Positions 50,608-61,994 of a stretch of 64,000 nt of DNA are shown piece by piece. The notes under the pieces were generated by a model. That model ran no database searches, was not told the origin of the DNA, and worked only from the letters and a program-made list of their open reading frames with translations. Numbering within the stretch: position 1 is the stretch's first letter; each line of letters begins with the position of its first letter. Origin of the DNA: Heterodera schachtii (taxonomy: Eukaryota > Nematoda > Chromadorea > Rhabditida > Heteroderidae); contig SIJG01000110.1 of assembly GCA_023374025.1 (NCBI GenBank), forward strand, positions 378,206 to 442,205, given 5' to 3'. The position numbers and the translations under genes were made by a program.

Positions 50608-51924
50608 ATGCGTGATTTTTATTCGCTTTTAAATTGTGACAAATCCGCATCCGCTGAACAGCTTAAGCAAGCGTATTTCCAACAGTTGAGGAAGTGCCAT
50701 CCAGACAAAAACAATTCGTTGCAACAACTCGACCCATTTTTGGATTTGGTCAGAGCTTGGAAAGTGTTGAGGTCTGCCGGTGCTTTACAGTTTTGTTGGT
50801 CTAAATTATACATTTCGCCACTTTTTTTTCGTCGTCGGTCATGGCCAATATTTGAATAATTTTTTTAGAGTCAAATTTTGAAGAGTTTCCATTGATCTGA
50901 AAAAATTTTGACAATAAAAAGTGAAAAAATGGATAATTTTTTGATCGAAAAAGTGATTTAAATTATGAAAAAATTCAAAAAATTAAACTTTTATGAATTT
51001 TGGGACTTTTTCAGATTGGGAAAAGGATTCAGAATTGTAACCAACTACCTCAAAAATCCCTGTAAACCAAGTTTTCATGACTTATTATGGACTAAAATTT
51101 TTTGAAAACAAAAGAGGTTCCCCACTTTGGTTTTTCGGGTGACTTAAAGTTAAAATTTTTACTATTTTGCCCCTATTTTCAGTGACACCGTTTCCCGTAC
51201 AAATTACGACTGTTGGCTCTGCGAGCAGCAATTCCGTGTTGACAAGGAGTTGATTTTTGACGAAATTTGGCTGAACGCGTCGGCGCCGTCTTCGCCCGTG
51301 GTGCCATTTGGTGGTGATTTTGAGGAGGATTGTCGCTGTGGTGGCATTTATCAAGTGTCTGCCGAGGCGGTTGAACAGCTTGCGCTTGACTATCTGCTCG
51401 TGGTACGTCCGCGTTGGACGGGCAGGGCCCGAAAATTTTTTTTTTTATTCGTCAACTAATTTTTTCATCGTTTCTTTAGGCCTTTCCAACCACCATTAAA
51501 ATTTTGTAGGTAAAAAGGCCCCGCTAATCCATTATATTTATTAATTAAATTTAAAAGAAATTAAAAATTTCGTCGATTTATGGAGTCCAAAATTGTCATT
51601 ATCACGGCTTGAATGGATGGTTAACCCCCTCCAAAAACCCCGAAATTTTGGATAAATTTTAATTCATTTGGCAAAAAAATTCAAATTGGGTCAACCTTTT
51701 AGACAAAAATGCATTTTTTGTTGTTACGAGTGAATTGAATTTAAAGAGGGTGCAAAAATTAAAAAAAAAACCGAAAATTGTTGGTATGACTTATAAACAA
51801 CCATCCCTCTCCCCTTTTTTTTCTAAAGGACTGTTCAAACTGTTCGCTGACTTTGCGCGTTTGGCGTTGTGCCCCCTCCTCAACCCGTGAAGAAGCGTCG
51901 ACAGCCTCCAAGGCCAACGCTTAG
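50608..51924 (+). CDS. dph-4: Diphthamide biosynthesis protein 4 (DPH4 / DNAJC24): J domain plus CSL zinc finger
   Basis: Cytosolic co-factor of the DPH1/DPH2 radical enzyme in the first step of diphthamide formation on elongation factor 2; it binds iron and supplies electrons in the studied orthologue. Exons 50608-50771, 51183-51402 and 51829-51924 give 159 residues (human DNAJC24 is 149). Exon 1 is the J domain: DFYSLLNCDKSASAEQLKQA with His-Pro-Asp at residues 31-33 (CHPDKN). Exon 2 carries DCRCGGIYQVSAEAVEQL and exon 3 DCSNCSLTLRV, which are the Cys-x-Cys and Cys-x2-Cys pairs of the CSL zinc finger. All splice sites are GT-AG and phases agree. The next gene starts 292 bases downstream on the same strand, so the two may be co-transcribed. 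Confidence 0.92.
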
Positions 51925-52199
51925 TTAAACGTCATCCAAAATGGCCATTCCCTCTGCGTTCGTCGCTCCACCGTTTTTTGTCGCCCATTTGCGTCCCTTT
52001 CGCCCGCGCGCAATGCCCTCAAAAATTGTGCCAATGCAACGGCGCCAGCTTTGCACAAGTGAAATAATTTTTAATAATAAATTAATTAAAGAGGACCAAA
52101 AAGGTATTTAAGCCAATTTTTCAAAATATTTTGCCCCTTCTCCGAAATTTCTTTTAAATTTTTTACACATAAAAATTCATAATGTTAAAAATCTTTTTT

Positions 52200-52216
52200 A
52201 GCGTTTTCAAAGTTTA
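52200..52216 (+). promoter_or_regulatory. Candidate trans-splice acceptor
   Basis: ATCTTTTTTAG ends at 52201, 15 bases before the first ATG of the nucleotidyltransferase gene. A strong T-tract plus AG right before a start codon, close behind another gene, is the usual position for spliced-leader addition in nematodes. This is inference from position only. Confidence 0.4.
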
Positions 52217-55200
52217 ATGATGAAAATTAAAAAAAAAAACTTTCTTCCAGTGTTGCCCTCCTCCCGTGTCGCTGCTGTTGTTGCTCCTCTTCCGTCCTCC
52301 TTCCCATCCTCCTCCGTTTTCCTTTCTCCTGCCCATACTGCTCCATGTTCATCCTCTTCGTCATCTTCATCCGTTTTCCATGCATTTCGTTCACTGTCCT
52401 CCTCCACCTCTGCCTTTGACAACAACAACAACAATGTGCTGTCCCTGGACGAATTGAAGCGCAAAAATGCGGCACAAATTGAGCAGCTCAGTGTGGCGAT
52501 CACCAATCATTGTGCCAACAGTTTTGAGCGGAACAAAGAGGTTGGCTGGCTGGGGGATAGACTTAAATACGGATTCGGATTACGGCATTTTAGACACCAA
52601 GCCCTATTCTAGCGGATTATGACGGCGAATTTTTAATAGTTTTGGAGTCACAATTAGTCACTGATCAAGAATATAACACTAATTTCGAATCCCGGACTCG
52701 AACCCCGAAAAGGTAGAGAATTCAAAAATTTACGAAATTCGTAAAAAAAAATCGTTTTGGAAGAAGGAGGGCGGGGGGGGGGGATAATCTCAAAACCTAT
52801 ATAATGAGTTGCTATGTAAAAAAATAAATCAACAATTTATTTTCCATTTTTTGGATCGGATTAGGGGGATGTCTAAAAATATAGCAAAGCATTTTTTTTT
52901 GAAATTCTAACAATTTTTCTAACCATACATATTTACAATAATTAGCTGCGTGCCCGTGTCCGTCCAATGGTCTCCCGGCTGGGCCGTGCCATCTGTGCCC
53001 CAACTGGTCGTTCTCGACTTGTCCTGATCGGCTCCATCGCCTCCGGCATGGCATTTGACGCTTCGTCCGACCTCGACTTGGCCTTTGTTTACTGCGGCAC
53101 CACCAAAAGGAGCAGGAAAAATTTTTGCAAGACTTTTGGACGTCCTCGTTCGGCTTTGTGCGGTATGTTTTTGTTGGGGTATCCCTATTTAATTATTTAA
53201 ATGTCTTGAAAATTTTCTTTTCGGGGTTCAGAAACCCGAAGTTTGGCGATGTGTCCCCCATACCTGTGCAAGGGGGTACTCAGGGGGGGGGTCTCTTAGT
53301 CGATCGTAAGGGTTCGAGACAGTCGATCGTACGAGATGGGGGGGGGGGGGGGAGGAAAGTTGGGGGGGGGGGGGAGGGGTGAAGGGAGGAAGAAGGAGAA
53401 AAGATAAATGAGTGAGAGAAAAAAAAGTCGATCGTTAATATGAAAACAGAAACTTTTTAAAATTTTCTCATTGGCAATTCAGAAAATTGCCTTATTTCTT
53501 AACAAATTTCATTAAAAATTCCAAAATTTTACGATCGACTAATACCGATTTGTGAGGAAAATTGTCGATCGTTAGAATAGAGGGGATAGAAAAATCCAAA
53601 AATTTTGCCGGTTTTTAAAAAAATTCCAATTTGGCTTAAAAGCATAAAATTGGTCATTTTTTTGGTGAAAATTTGCTTAAAATATGCAAATGTTGTCATT
53701 TTTGGACAAAATTCGTTACAAAAATTTTCCCGGCGGCGCCTATCGGCACCGCCGGACCCCCTTGTTCCCCAAAAGTTTTTTGGGAACAAAGCCCGGGTGG
53801 GAACCCTGCACCCAAGCGAAAATCCTGAAACAAAAATTTTCCCAGGCGTTCAAAATTTTTAAATAAGACTGTGGAGAAAATATTTTTTGGCCCGAAGAGC
53901 AAAAAAAAAAAAAGGTCTTCACTAGGCAAAAAATTGAAAAAATGGTCGATCGTAATGGAAATGGGCTCTGACCCCCCCATGGGGGGGTCAAAGTCGATCG
54001 TAAGACCTCTTGGCTGAGCCCCCCCTTGCACAGGTATGGCGTCCCCCTTCCTCAACCAACCTATTTTTAATTTTCAAAAAAAAACACAGAAAAAATGGGG
54101 CGGGGGCCTTCAAAAATTTTGTTCAACGGTTCGGACGGAGCCAACAAAATTGTATTTTCAAATTTACCAATAATTTTCTTTTTTGCCCCCCCCCCCCCCC
54201 CCTCATCATTGCGTCTCTCTTATTTGTTAGCGAAAAATGCCAAACTCATGATTATCTGGGTGCGACTATGAATGGCATTTACCACCATTTTTAAATTAGT
54301 GCCGTCCTTTTAAAAAATTAGGAAAAAAATATATAATTAAATTTTGCCCCTAAAATTCCCCCCCCCCCCAAAAAAAAAAAAAAAAAAAAAAATTTCCCGC
54401 CCTTTCAGTTCCTTTTTGGAGGCAATTGCGGACACTGTGCGCGAGTCGTGCAACGCGCACCCGTCCAAGGAATTCCTAATGTCGCAAGCGCCGGAAATAA
54501 TTTCGCACACTTAGTAAATTAAAAAAAAAATGTGCCAATTTTGGTTTGTCCAACCGCCCCCCCCCCCCGCACAGTGTGCCATTGATTGTGGCCAAATTTG
54601 ACAATGGCACCCATTTTGACATCGGTTTCCCGCGCTTTGATTTCCAATCGTTGCGCAACACGCTGATGATCCGTTATTATATGCAGGTGAAGGAACAAAC
54701 CAACAAAAAGTCCGAGAATTTAAATTTAAAAATATGCTTTTTTCCTCCAATTTAAAAAAAAAATTACAAAAAATGAATTTATATTATATTTTTTTTTTAC
54801 AAATTTTCATTGTTTAAATTTTTCAATTGTTATCGGTTTAATCTGACCAAATTTAAATTTTAAAAATCTATAAAATTGTCTACTGTTGACTAATTTTCAT
54901 ACATCCTTTTCCACCAATTTTTGGGTTAAATTTAATGCAAAATTGACAATTTATTCACAGATTTGTCCATTTTATTGGGTCCAGTTGTTTGCTTGTTTTC
55001 AGGCTGATCGCCGTTTCCTTCTCCTCTTCCATTGGTTGCGAATTGTGTTCATTCAAATGGGCAAGTGAAATTTTTTTTTTTTTTTTTGCATTTTTAAATC
55101 AAATTTATTTAAATTTTCCCCATAATTTAGGTCTCAAAAACAGCAAAAATGGCCTCTTCTCCAGCTATCATACGCTGCTGCTCGTCCTCCACTTTCTCAG

Positions 55201-57258
55201 CCAAAAAGAGGCGCGTTTTTTGATGAAAAATGTTGGAAATTGCTACCATCATAAAGAATTTTTGGAATGAAATCTTGGAAAATTCGGCAAAAACAAAAAA
55301 AAAAAAATTAAAAATTTTGGAATTAACAATTAAAAATATAAATATGCCGATTTCATTAAAATTTATTTTGTTTGGACGTGTATGCCTCAGTCTCCGTTTC
55401 TCCTAGCATTTTTTTTCAATTAAAATTTTACAAAAAAAAAATCACTTTTTTAAATAATTCTTCAAAAATTCCAAAAAAAATCGCTTTTTGGATTTCTAAA
55501 AAATTGTGTCTCATTTTACTTACGAATGTAATAATTACATTTTCAGGTGCCCGACAATGTGCTGCCCGCCTTCTGCGATTTGCCCCATTTAATTCGTGAC
55601 AAACTTTTCGCGCCCGCCGTCTCCACCGTTGTGCAACAGCTTGAGCAAGTGCCACAGTCGGAAAAGCAGTCTCCACCATGTAAGTATATTAGAAAACTGA
55701 AAATCTATTTTATCCTACGGACACAATTTTAGTTTTTCATTTTCTCAAAAAAAAAAATCAAAATTTATTTTAAAAAAAAAAAGAAATTTTTTCATGAAAA
55801 GAAAAATTTTATTTCAGGAAACACAAAGAATGAAACCATTTTTTTAAAAAAATATGACAATTTTAAACTTCAAATTTAGTCTTTTTTTTAAATTAGAAAT
55901 TGGAATATAAAAAAAAGTTTTCATAAAAATTGGAAAACGTGCCATAAGAGTTTTGAATTTTGGTTTTCAATTAACAAAAGCACATGTGTAAAATTCTTTG
56001 ATTTTTAGGAAAATATTTTGAAACCAGGGTACCTGTACTTGCATTTTTCCATTTTCAAAAGAAAAAATTTCGAAAAAGTGTAACTATTTTTTTTCTTCTA
56101 AAAATGACAACGAAATTCTGAAAGTTAAAGATTTCTCATAAAAAAAAAGGAAATGAAATTTTCCCATTAAAATCTATTTTTGACGATTTTTTAATTTACT
56201 TATTTGACAGTTTGGACAAGCAAATGTGCCAAAAGTGTGGGCGAGTTGGCGGTTGAACTGGTCGATTACTATGCCCGCTTTGACCCGTGGACCACCGCAA
56301 TTTCCATCGCCAACGGACGCACCATTTCCGTGTTCCGACAACTGCACGCGGAACGCCCGGCGCTCAAAGTGATGGAGCCGTTCAGCAGAGTGTCGGTGAG
56401 CTAGCTGCACAGGGGGGTGGGAGAAAAAAAAATTAGAAATTTTTTATAAGAAAATTTAAGAAAAAAAAAATTAAGGGAGTAGCGCTACTGAAATTGAAAA
56501 TGAAAAGTTTTTTTAATGAAAAATGGTGAATTTCTGAAAACCATACCGTTTTCTTGAGAAATTTAATCAGAAATCTCCAATTTTGGAACTTTAAAAATCG
56601 ACCAAATTCAAAAAATTTTCCTGTGCCCTTACCCCCCCCCCCCCTCCCCTACCGTTCAAAAAACACTGGAAAATCGTGGCGAAAATAAGAGGCCGAAGAA
56701 CAAAAAAAAAGTGGTCGTCGCTCGGGGGGTGTGTGTTAGCCCCAGGGGAACCGAAAATTTTTTTCAAACCTAGAATTTTCAAAAAAAAAAATTAAAAAAT
56801 TTTTTCATAAGAAAATTTCAAGAAAAATATATTTTTTTAATTTTTCAGCCATTTTTGGGAAAATTTTTGAAAGACTAAGTTTTGTCCATTGTTTCTGTTT
56901 TCATTCTCAGTCATCCCGCTCACCGCTGCTCGGCGAGGCGCTCGTGGTCGGCTTCCAATTTTTGCGTGACCAAATGGCCGCCGGCCGCCACTTGACCACC
57001 TTCCCGTCGCTGGACGGGCTGACCGAAGAGTTTGGGGACCATGTGCGGGGCCACGGCTTCCCGTGGGCCATATTTTTGGACAAAAATTACACCGCCCCGA
57101 CACCGCCACAGCCGACAACAACAACGGAAGAAGAAGAAGCGGATGATGCTAATGATGATGCCGTTCATGGGGCCGTTAATGATGGTGATAATGAATTAAT
57201 GACGAGGGGAGCAGCAACAGAAACAGAAACAACGACGGAAAAATCCCCGATAATTTAA
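52217..57258 (+). CDS. Terminal nucleotidyltransferase, GLD-2 / poly(U) polymerase (Cid1-like) family
   Basis: Adds A or U residues to RNA 3' ends. Inferred exons: 52217-52540, 52946-53162, 54409-54513, 54575-54686, 55003-55060, 55131-55231, 55547-55679, 56211-56395, 56911-57258 (about 527 residues). The nucleotidyltransferase signature is VLIGSIASG...SSDLDLAF with metal-binding Asp near residues 150 and 152; the third Asp is in THFDIGF (near 231). NGLFSSYHTLLLVLHFLSQ is the helix preceding the PAP-associated domain, and SVGELAVELVDYYARFDPW is its core. Exon 2 loses one base at the A-run 53105-53108: the first half reads in one frame and EQEKFLQDFW in the next, and only the shifted frame joins exon 3. 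The intron after 55060 starts with GC. The first exon is Ser/Asn-rich, and the C-terminus is a Thr/Glu/Asp-rich tail. Whether it adds A or U is not decidable. Confidence 0.82.
53258..54040. mobile_element. Inverted-repeat element in intron 2 of the nucleotidyltransferase gene
   Basis: The left end CCATACCTGTGCAAGGGG, then CTCAG, G-tract, GTCT-TTA and TCGATCGTAAG, is mirrored at 53993-54040 in reverse complement. GTCCCCC occurs directly outside both ends (53253-53259 and 54041-54047) and may be a 7-base target duplication, although it partly overlaps the terminal C-run. The interior repeats TCGATCGTA several times and has long G-tracts. Length is about 780 bases, with no recognised protein. 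Confidence 0.65.
56735..56880. repeat. Arm-like copy of the 213-578 element
   Basis: GGGGAACCGAAAATTTTTTTCAAACCTAGAA-TTTTCA, CATAAGAAAATTTCAAGAAAAA and TTTTTCAGC-ATTTTT-GAAAATTTTTGAAA follow the left arm of the element at 213-578 in the same order. It sits in the last intron of the nucleotidyltransferase gene. Confidence 0.55.
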
Positions 57259-57424
57259 AATTCATCATAATTGTTTGTTTGTTTTTTGTTAGAATTATGT
57301 GCACATTTGATTTGTTTGTTGATCAAATTATTTTGTTGGTGGCCACCAAATGAGAAAGAAAATAATCATTTTGTTTTTTTTCTAATTTTTTTCCCAATTT
57401 TTCTGGTACAAAAAAAAGCGGCGG

Positions 57425-57770
57425 CGGCGCTTTTTTCGTGTGCATTGTGCCATACAACTTTTCAACCGTACGTGCCAATGCCGACCATTCATTGGGTTGC
57501 CCCGGGGCACGGGCGATGCCGTTGCGGCACCTAAGCAACGATCGCTGGCGGCGGTGGGGCACAATTGTCGGCACGCTCGACGACGGCACATTCCCCGAGG
57601 TGGGGCAGCAGCGCCGGGGGCGGGGGGTTCACAGCGCCACACAAAAAATGAATGCGTTTGGTCCAACAAAAACGATGGGGATGGGAAACGGCCATTTCGG
57701 CGCCGACCGGATCGGTGCCGTTGATAATTTTGCTCATTACCAACCAAATTATCATTTCTAAATTTTTTGA
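57425..57770. repeat. Duplicated GC-rich segment, copy A
   Basis: A GC-rich block (TTGTGCCATACAA-CTTTT, CCGTACGTGCCAATGC, GACCATTCATTGGGTTGCCC, GGCACCTAAGCAACGA, CGATCGCTGG, CGACGGCA-TTC-CCGAG) is repeated with changes at 59350-59590. The composition is exon-like and several frames are open over part of it, but the two copies do not conserve one frame and I recognise no protein. Confidence 0.6.
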
Positions 57771-57891
57771 CAAGTAAATTTAATTGATGCCAGATTTGTT
57801 AAAACTTGAACTGACAAAGAAAAAAATGTGACTTCAAAGTTTTGGCGGCGCCGAAACGGTCGGCGCTGAAACGACTCAGTCCCGCGTGAAA

Positions 57892-58650
57892 GGACGAGAC
57901 CAGCAGAGAGTAGAGAAGAGAGAGAGAGGGACGAGACCAGCAGAGAGTAGAGAAGAGAGAGAGAGGGACGAGACCAGCAGAGAGTAGAGAAGAGAGAGAG
58001 AGGGACGAGACCAGCAGAGAGTAGAGAAGAGAGAGAGAGGGACGAGACCAGCAGAGAGTAGAGAAGAGAGAGAGGGACGAGACCAGCAGAGAGTAGAGAA
58101 GAGAGAGAGAGGGACGAGACCAGCAGAGAGTAGAGAATAGAGAGAGAGGGACGAGACCAGCAGAGAGTAGAGAAGAGAGAGAGAGGGACGAGACCAGCAG
58201 AGAGTAGAGAAGAGAGAGAGAGGGACGAGACCAGCAAGAGTAGAGAATAGAGAGAGAGGGACGAGACCAGCAGAGAGTAGAGAAGAGAGAGAGAGGGACG
58301 AGACCAGCAGAGAGTAGAGAAGAGAGAGAGAGGGACGAGACCAGCAGAGAGTAGAGAAGAGAGAGAGAGGGACGAGACCAGCAGAGAGTAGAGAAGAGAG
58401 AGAGAGGGACGAGACCAGCAGAGTTAGAGTAGAGAGAGAGAGGGACGAGACCAGCAGAGAGTAGAGAAGAGAGAGAGAGGGACGAGACCAGCAGAGAGTA
58501 GAGAAGAAGAGAGAGAGAGAGAGAGGGACGAGACCAGCAGAGAGTAGAGAGAGAGGGGAGTAGAGAGAGAGAGAGGGGACGAGACCAGCAGAGAGTAGAG
58601 AAGAGAGAGAGAGGGACGAGACCAGCAGAGAGTAGAGAAGAGAGAGAGAG
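57892..58650. repeat. Minisatellite, 37-bp unit, about 20 copies
   Basis: The unit is GGGACGAGACCAGCAGAGAG followed by TAGAGAAGAGAGAGAGA. Most copies are identical; a few have AGAATAG, AGAGTTAGAGTAG or extra GA pairs. Long minus-strand open frames reading LSLSSLLSAGLVP repeats are by-products of this array and not genes. Confidence 0.95.
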
Positions 58651-59224
58651 TGTGTGTGTAACTGGGGCGGGGCCGTCGGTCGTTTTCTCGGCCGCTTTTC
58701 CCGCCACATAGTTTTTGCACTTTCCCATTTTGCCCCCGGGCGTTTTCCCCCGTTTTTCGCTCAACGCGGCGGTCGGTGAGAGCACAGAGCACAGCATTCC
58801 TTTGTCGTCCTAATAAAACAATTTTTGTTCTGCCACTCGCCGCTGAAAAATGAATTTTTCAAAGACAGCGGCGGCGAAGCAATTTTCCATTTTCATTCAT
58901 TTTTATTCATGCATTTTCCATGGACCAATTTGGGGTAGGGTCGAAAACGAAGAAATTTTCATAAAATTATGTTCGGGAGACCATTTTTTGGTCCATTTTC
59001 TTCGGTGTTTCCCAAATTTATGAGCCTAAAGCGTTGATGGAAGAAAACCCCAATTTCATTCTGCCAACAAATTCCTCTTCTCTTTTTTGAGAAATGATGA
59101 AAATTGTGCATTTTGGCACAATTTGTTGTGCCATTCCATGACCGGGATGTGGATCCATTAACCTGTTCACGGAAAATACGGCATTTTGTGCCATTTCATG
59201 ATGTAGTGTGATGCTAATTATACT
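58651..59224. other. Intergenic spacer
   Basis: GC-rich at first (58660-58790), then AT-rich. No gene is recognised. Confidence 0.45.
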
Positions 59225-59750
59225 GACAGCACGGCATGGCATTGAGTCACTGAAGCCGCTCCGTTCCCAACAGCAATGGCTAATAAGCGGTTAATCATTT
59301 TGATGCTTTTTTAATGGGGTTCATTCCTTTATTCTCATGCTTATAAACAATGGCATGGCACTTTTGTTGTGCTTTGTGCCATACAAACTTTTAAACCGTA
59401 CATGCCAATGCGACCATTCATTGGGTTGCCCTGGGGCACGGGCGGCGGCCGTGTGGCACCTAAGCAACGAACAAAGAGCGGCGGAGAGGGCAACGATCGC
59501 TGGCGACGATGGCACAATTGCTGCCGCGCTCGACGGCATTCTCCGAGGGGTGGGGTAGCAGCACCGGGCGAGGGTCAAACACCCATTGGCGTCACATTTA
59601 TTTGTGTCACCACCATTTGATGCCTCTGTTTTAAAAGTACCGTAATCCGTAATGTGATGGAATTATACGGGCGGCACGGCATGGCATTGAGTCATTTAAG
59701 CCGTTCCGTTCCCAACAGCAGTGGCTAATAAGGTTAATAAGCAGTTAAAT
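59225..59750. repeat. Direct repeats bracketing duplicated segment copy B
   Basis: GGCACGGCATGGCATTGAGTCA followed by AAGCCG-TCCGTTCCCAACAGCA-TGGCTAATAA occurs at about 59227-59290 and at about 59672-59735. Between them lies copy B (59350-59590) of the GC-rich segment seen at 57425-57770. Confidence 0.7.
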
Positions 59751-60435
59751 GAGTAAATATGTTTGTAATTAAGAGATTATTTGCTTACGTCAGCACCCCG
59801 TTCCTGCCTATTTTTTATGAATTGTACGGCATTTATTTTGAATTTTTCAGCATTTATTTTGAATTTTTCGGCATTTATTTTAAGTTTTACGGCATTTATT
59901 TTGAATTTTACCGAATTTATTTATAATTTTTTGGCATTTACCGTTAGAAAATTTTCATAATTTAAACACACATACATACACACATCAATAATGTTTCTGC
60001 TGATTTGTCCAGGACTCGTTTTTCCACACTTTCGTCGCTTCAGAGCGACACTTTTTTTTTTGCTCTTTTGAAAGAGATTGGCCCGCTTTTCCTCCCCCCC
60101 CCCCGTCGCCGTTGTCCCCTCGCTTTTCAAATTTTCCCCTTGTTCCCAATCCGTCGTCCCCCCCCCCCCGGGCCCATCCCTTGGACGGGCGGACGGATAA
60201 CTCTGATAACTGGTTTTATCCCTGCCTCATTTCACTGTTTTATATTTAGTTGCTTTTATACCTACTACTAGTGTTATTATAAATGATATATGTATTTATT
60301 TATATAAATGCTTCTTCTTCATCCGCCGATTGGCCAGTCACTTTGTGTGTGCTTTTGCTTGGCTTTTCCTTCTCTTTCGCATTTGAAAGTGATCAGAGTG
60401 AGAGGAGAAGTGACGGGGCGGGGACTTTTTTTTTG
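59751..60435. other. Intergenic, AT-rich with short repeats
   Basis: Contains four to five copies of ACGGCATTTATTTTGAATTTT-type words at about 59826-59940 and two C-tracts. No gene is visible. Confidence 0.5.
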
Positions 60436-61350
60436 CTTTTTGTTACTAAATTTGATGCTTATGGCGATTATAAGTGGGATAATAGCCTAATTGTGATAAA
60501 GAGGAGGAGGGAAGGAGGAAGCAAACGTAAAGAGAACGTTTATCAATTCCATTTTATCCCTACGAAAAGCACTGCGACGGCTTTTCGTCCGCTTCTCCCC
60601 CGCCCACTCCCTCAGAGTATTTATTATTCAATTTATTTTTATGAATTTTTTGTTACTAAATTTGACGCTTGTGACGAATTATGGGGATGATGATTGTTGG
60701 TGTTAAGGAAGAGCAGGAAGAAAGAATTGTAAAGCGTATCATTTCCCCATCCGAAAAGCGGCCGCGGCTTTTCGTCGGCTTCTTCCACCACTCTCCCCCC
60801 CCCCTAAATTTCATTTTTACGTTTTGTTACTTAATTTGACGCTGGGCGGGATTATGGAGGATGATAATTGATGTTAGACAAGAGCAGGAGGAAATGTTAA
60901 GCATATCTTTTCCCCTCCGAAAAACGACGGCTTTTCGTCGGCTTCTCCCCCCCCCCCCTCCCCCTCTCTCCTTTTTAAATTTCATTTTTACTTTTTGTTA
61001 CTAAATTTGACGCTGAGGGGATTATGGGAGGATGATAATTGGTTGGTGTTAAGGAATTGTTATCATATTATCCCCCTCCCAAAACCGGCGGCTTTTCGTC
61101 GGCTTCTTCCACCCCTTCCCCCCGCCGCTCTCCCATTTTGAATTTCACTTTATTTATTTATTTTTTCTAAATTTGACGCTTCTGACGATTAATCGTTTTA
61201 TGGAAGTCTAATTGATAATAAAGAAGAGGAGGGGAAAGTAAAGCTGTAAAGCATATCATTCCCCCTCCAAAAAACGGCGGCTTTTCGTCGGCTTCTCCTC
61301 CTCCCCCCCGCGCGACGTCCCATTTTTGGTTTGCCTCTTTTTGGGCTTCT
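60436..61350. repeat. Long-unit tandem repeat, about 170-210 bp, 5 copies
   Basis: Each unit runs GTTACTAAATTTGACGCT, a GATTATGGGAGGATGATAATT-like block, a purine stretch, ATCATTTCCCC-TCC-AAAA, CGGCTTTTCGTCGGCTTCT and a C-tract. Starts are at about 60441, 60650, 60827, 60996 and 61165. Units have diverged by substitutions and short deletions, like an old satellite. Confidence 0.85.
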
Positions 61351-61994
61351 CCCCATCACTCTTCTTATATGTATTAGTGCTTCTGCGCATGGGACAGGGG
61401 AAGACGCTTTAAAACTGCTCGGAAGAAGCCAACCATTGGGCACATTTTTATATATAATTTGGTGGATTTAGTGGATTTGATGTGTGTTTTGTGTGTACAG
61501 ATATGACAAATCCCCCCCCCCCCCCCTCCTCCTCCTTCATCCGCTTCTTCTTCTGCTTCTTCCTTTTTCCCCGTCCCTCCGCCAATTTTTTCGCTTCCGC
61601 CGATGGTCCGTTTTTTATGCTGCGCTTCTCCCCCCCCCCCCAATAATTTTATTATCATTAGCAAATTACAATCTCTTTTAATTATATTTTGTTTTTCTCA
61701 ATTTTGTTTTTTATTGCGCGCGCGCGAAAGTCACACATAAAATATAATAAAAAATGGTTTATCCATACAAAAAGCATCCGCCGCACAGATCAGCCAATTA
61801 GTGATTTTGTAGGGTGATTTAATTAGGGCGGATAAACTGCGGCGCGGTTGCAGAACATACGCGCGCGCTGAAAAAGTTGTTGCCGGATCTAGTCAATTAA
61901 TTAATTGCCTAATTTGTCGGCGGTTCATTCTGCTGAGGTTTTTGCTCGAGACCGGACGAGCTTCCACAACAAAAACCCAGGGCGGGCATTTGAC
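61351..61994. other. Intergenic
   Basis: Pyrimidine-rich and AT-rich spacer with short CG runs (GCGCGCGCG near 61717 and 61860). No gene is visible. Confidence 0.45.

Noticed and set aside
54225..54300. Possible nucleotidyltransferase exon EKCQTHDYLGATMNG
   Set aside because: Its donor and acceptor phases do not fit exon 3, whereas joining 53162 to 54409 does fit.
57758..58797. Minus-strand open frames up to 332 codons with LSLSSLLSAGLVP repeats
   Set aside because: They are translations of the 37-bp minisatellite, which is nearly free of stops in all three minus frames. No start context or homology.
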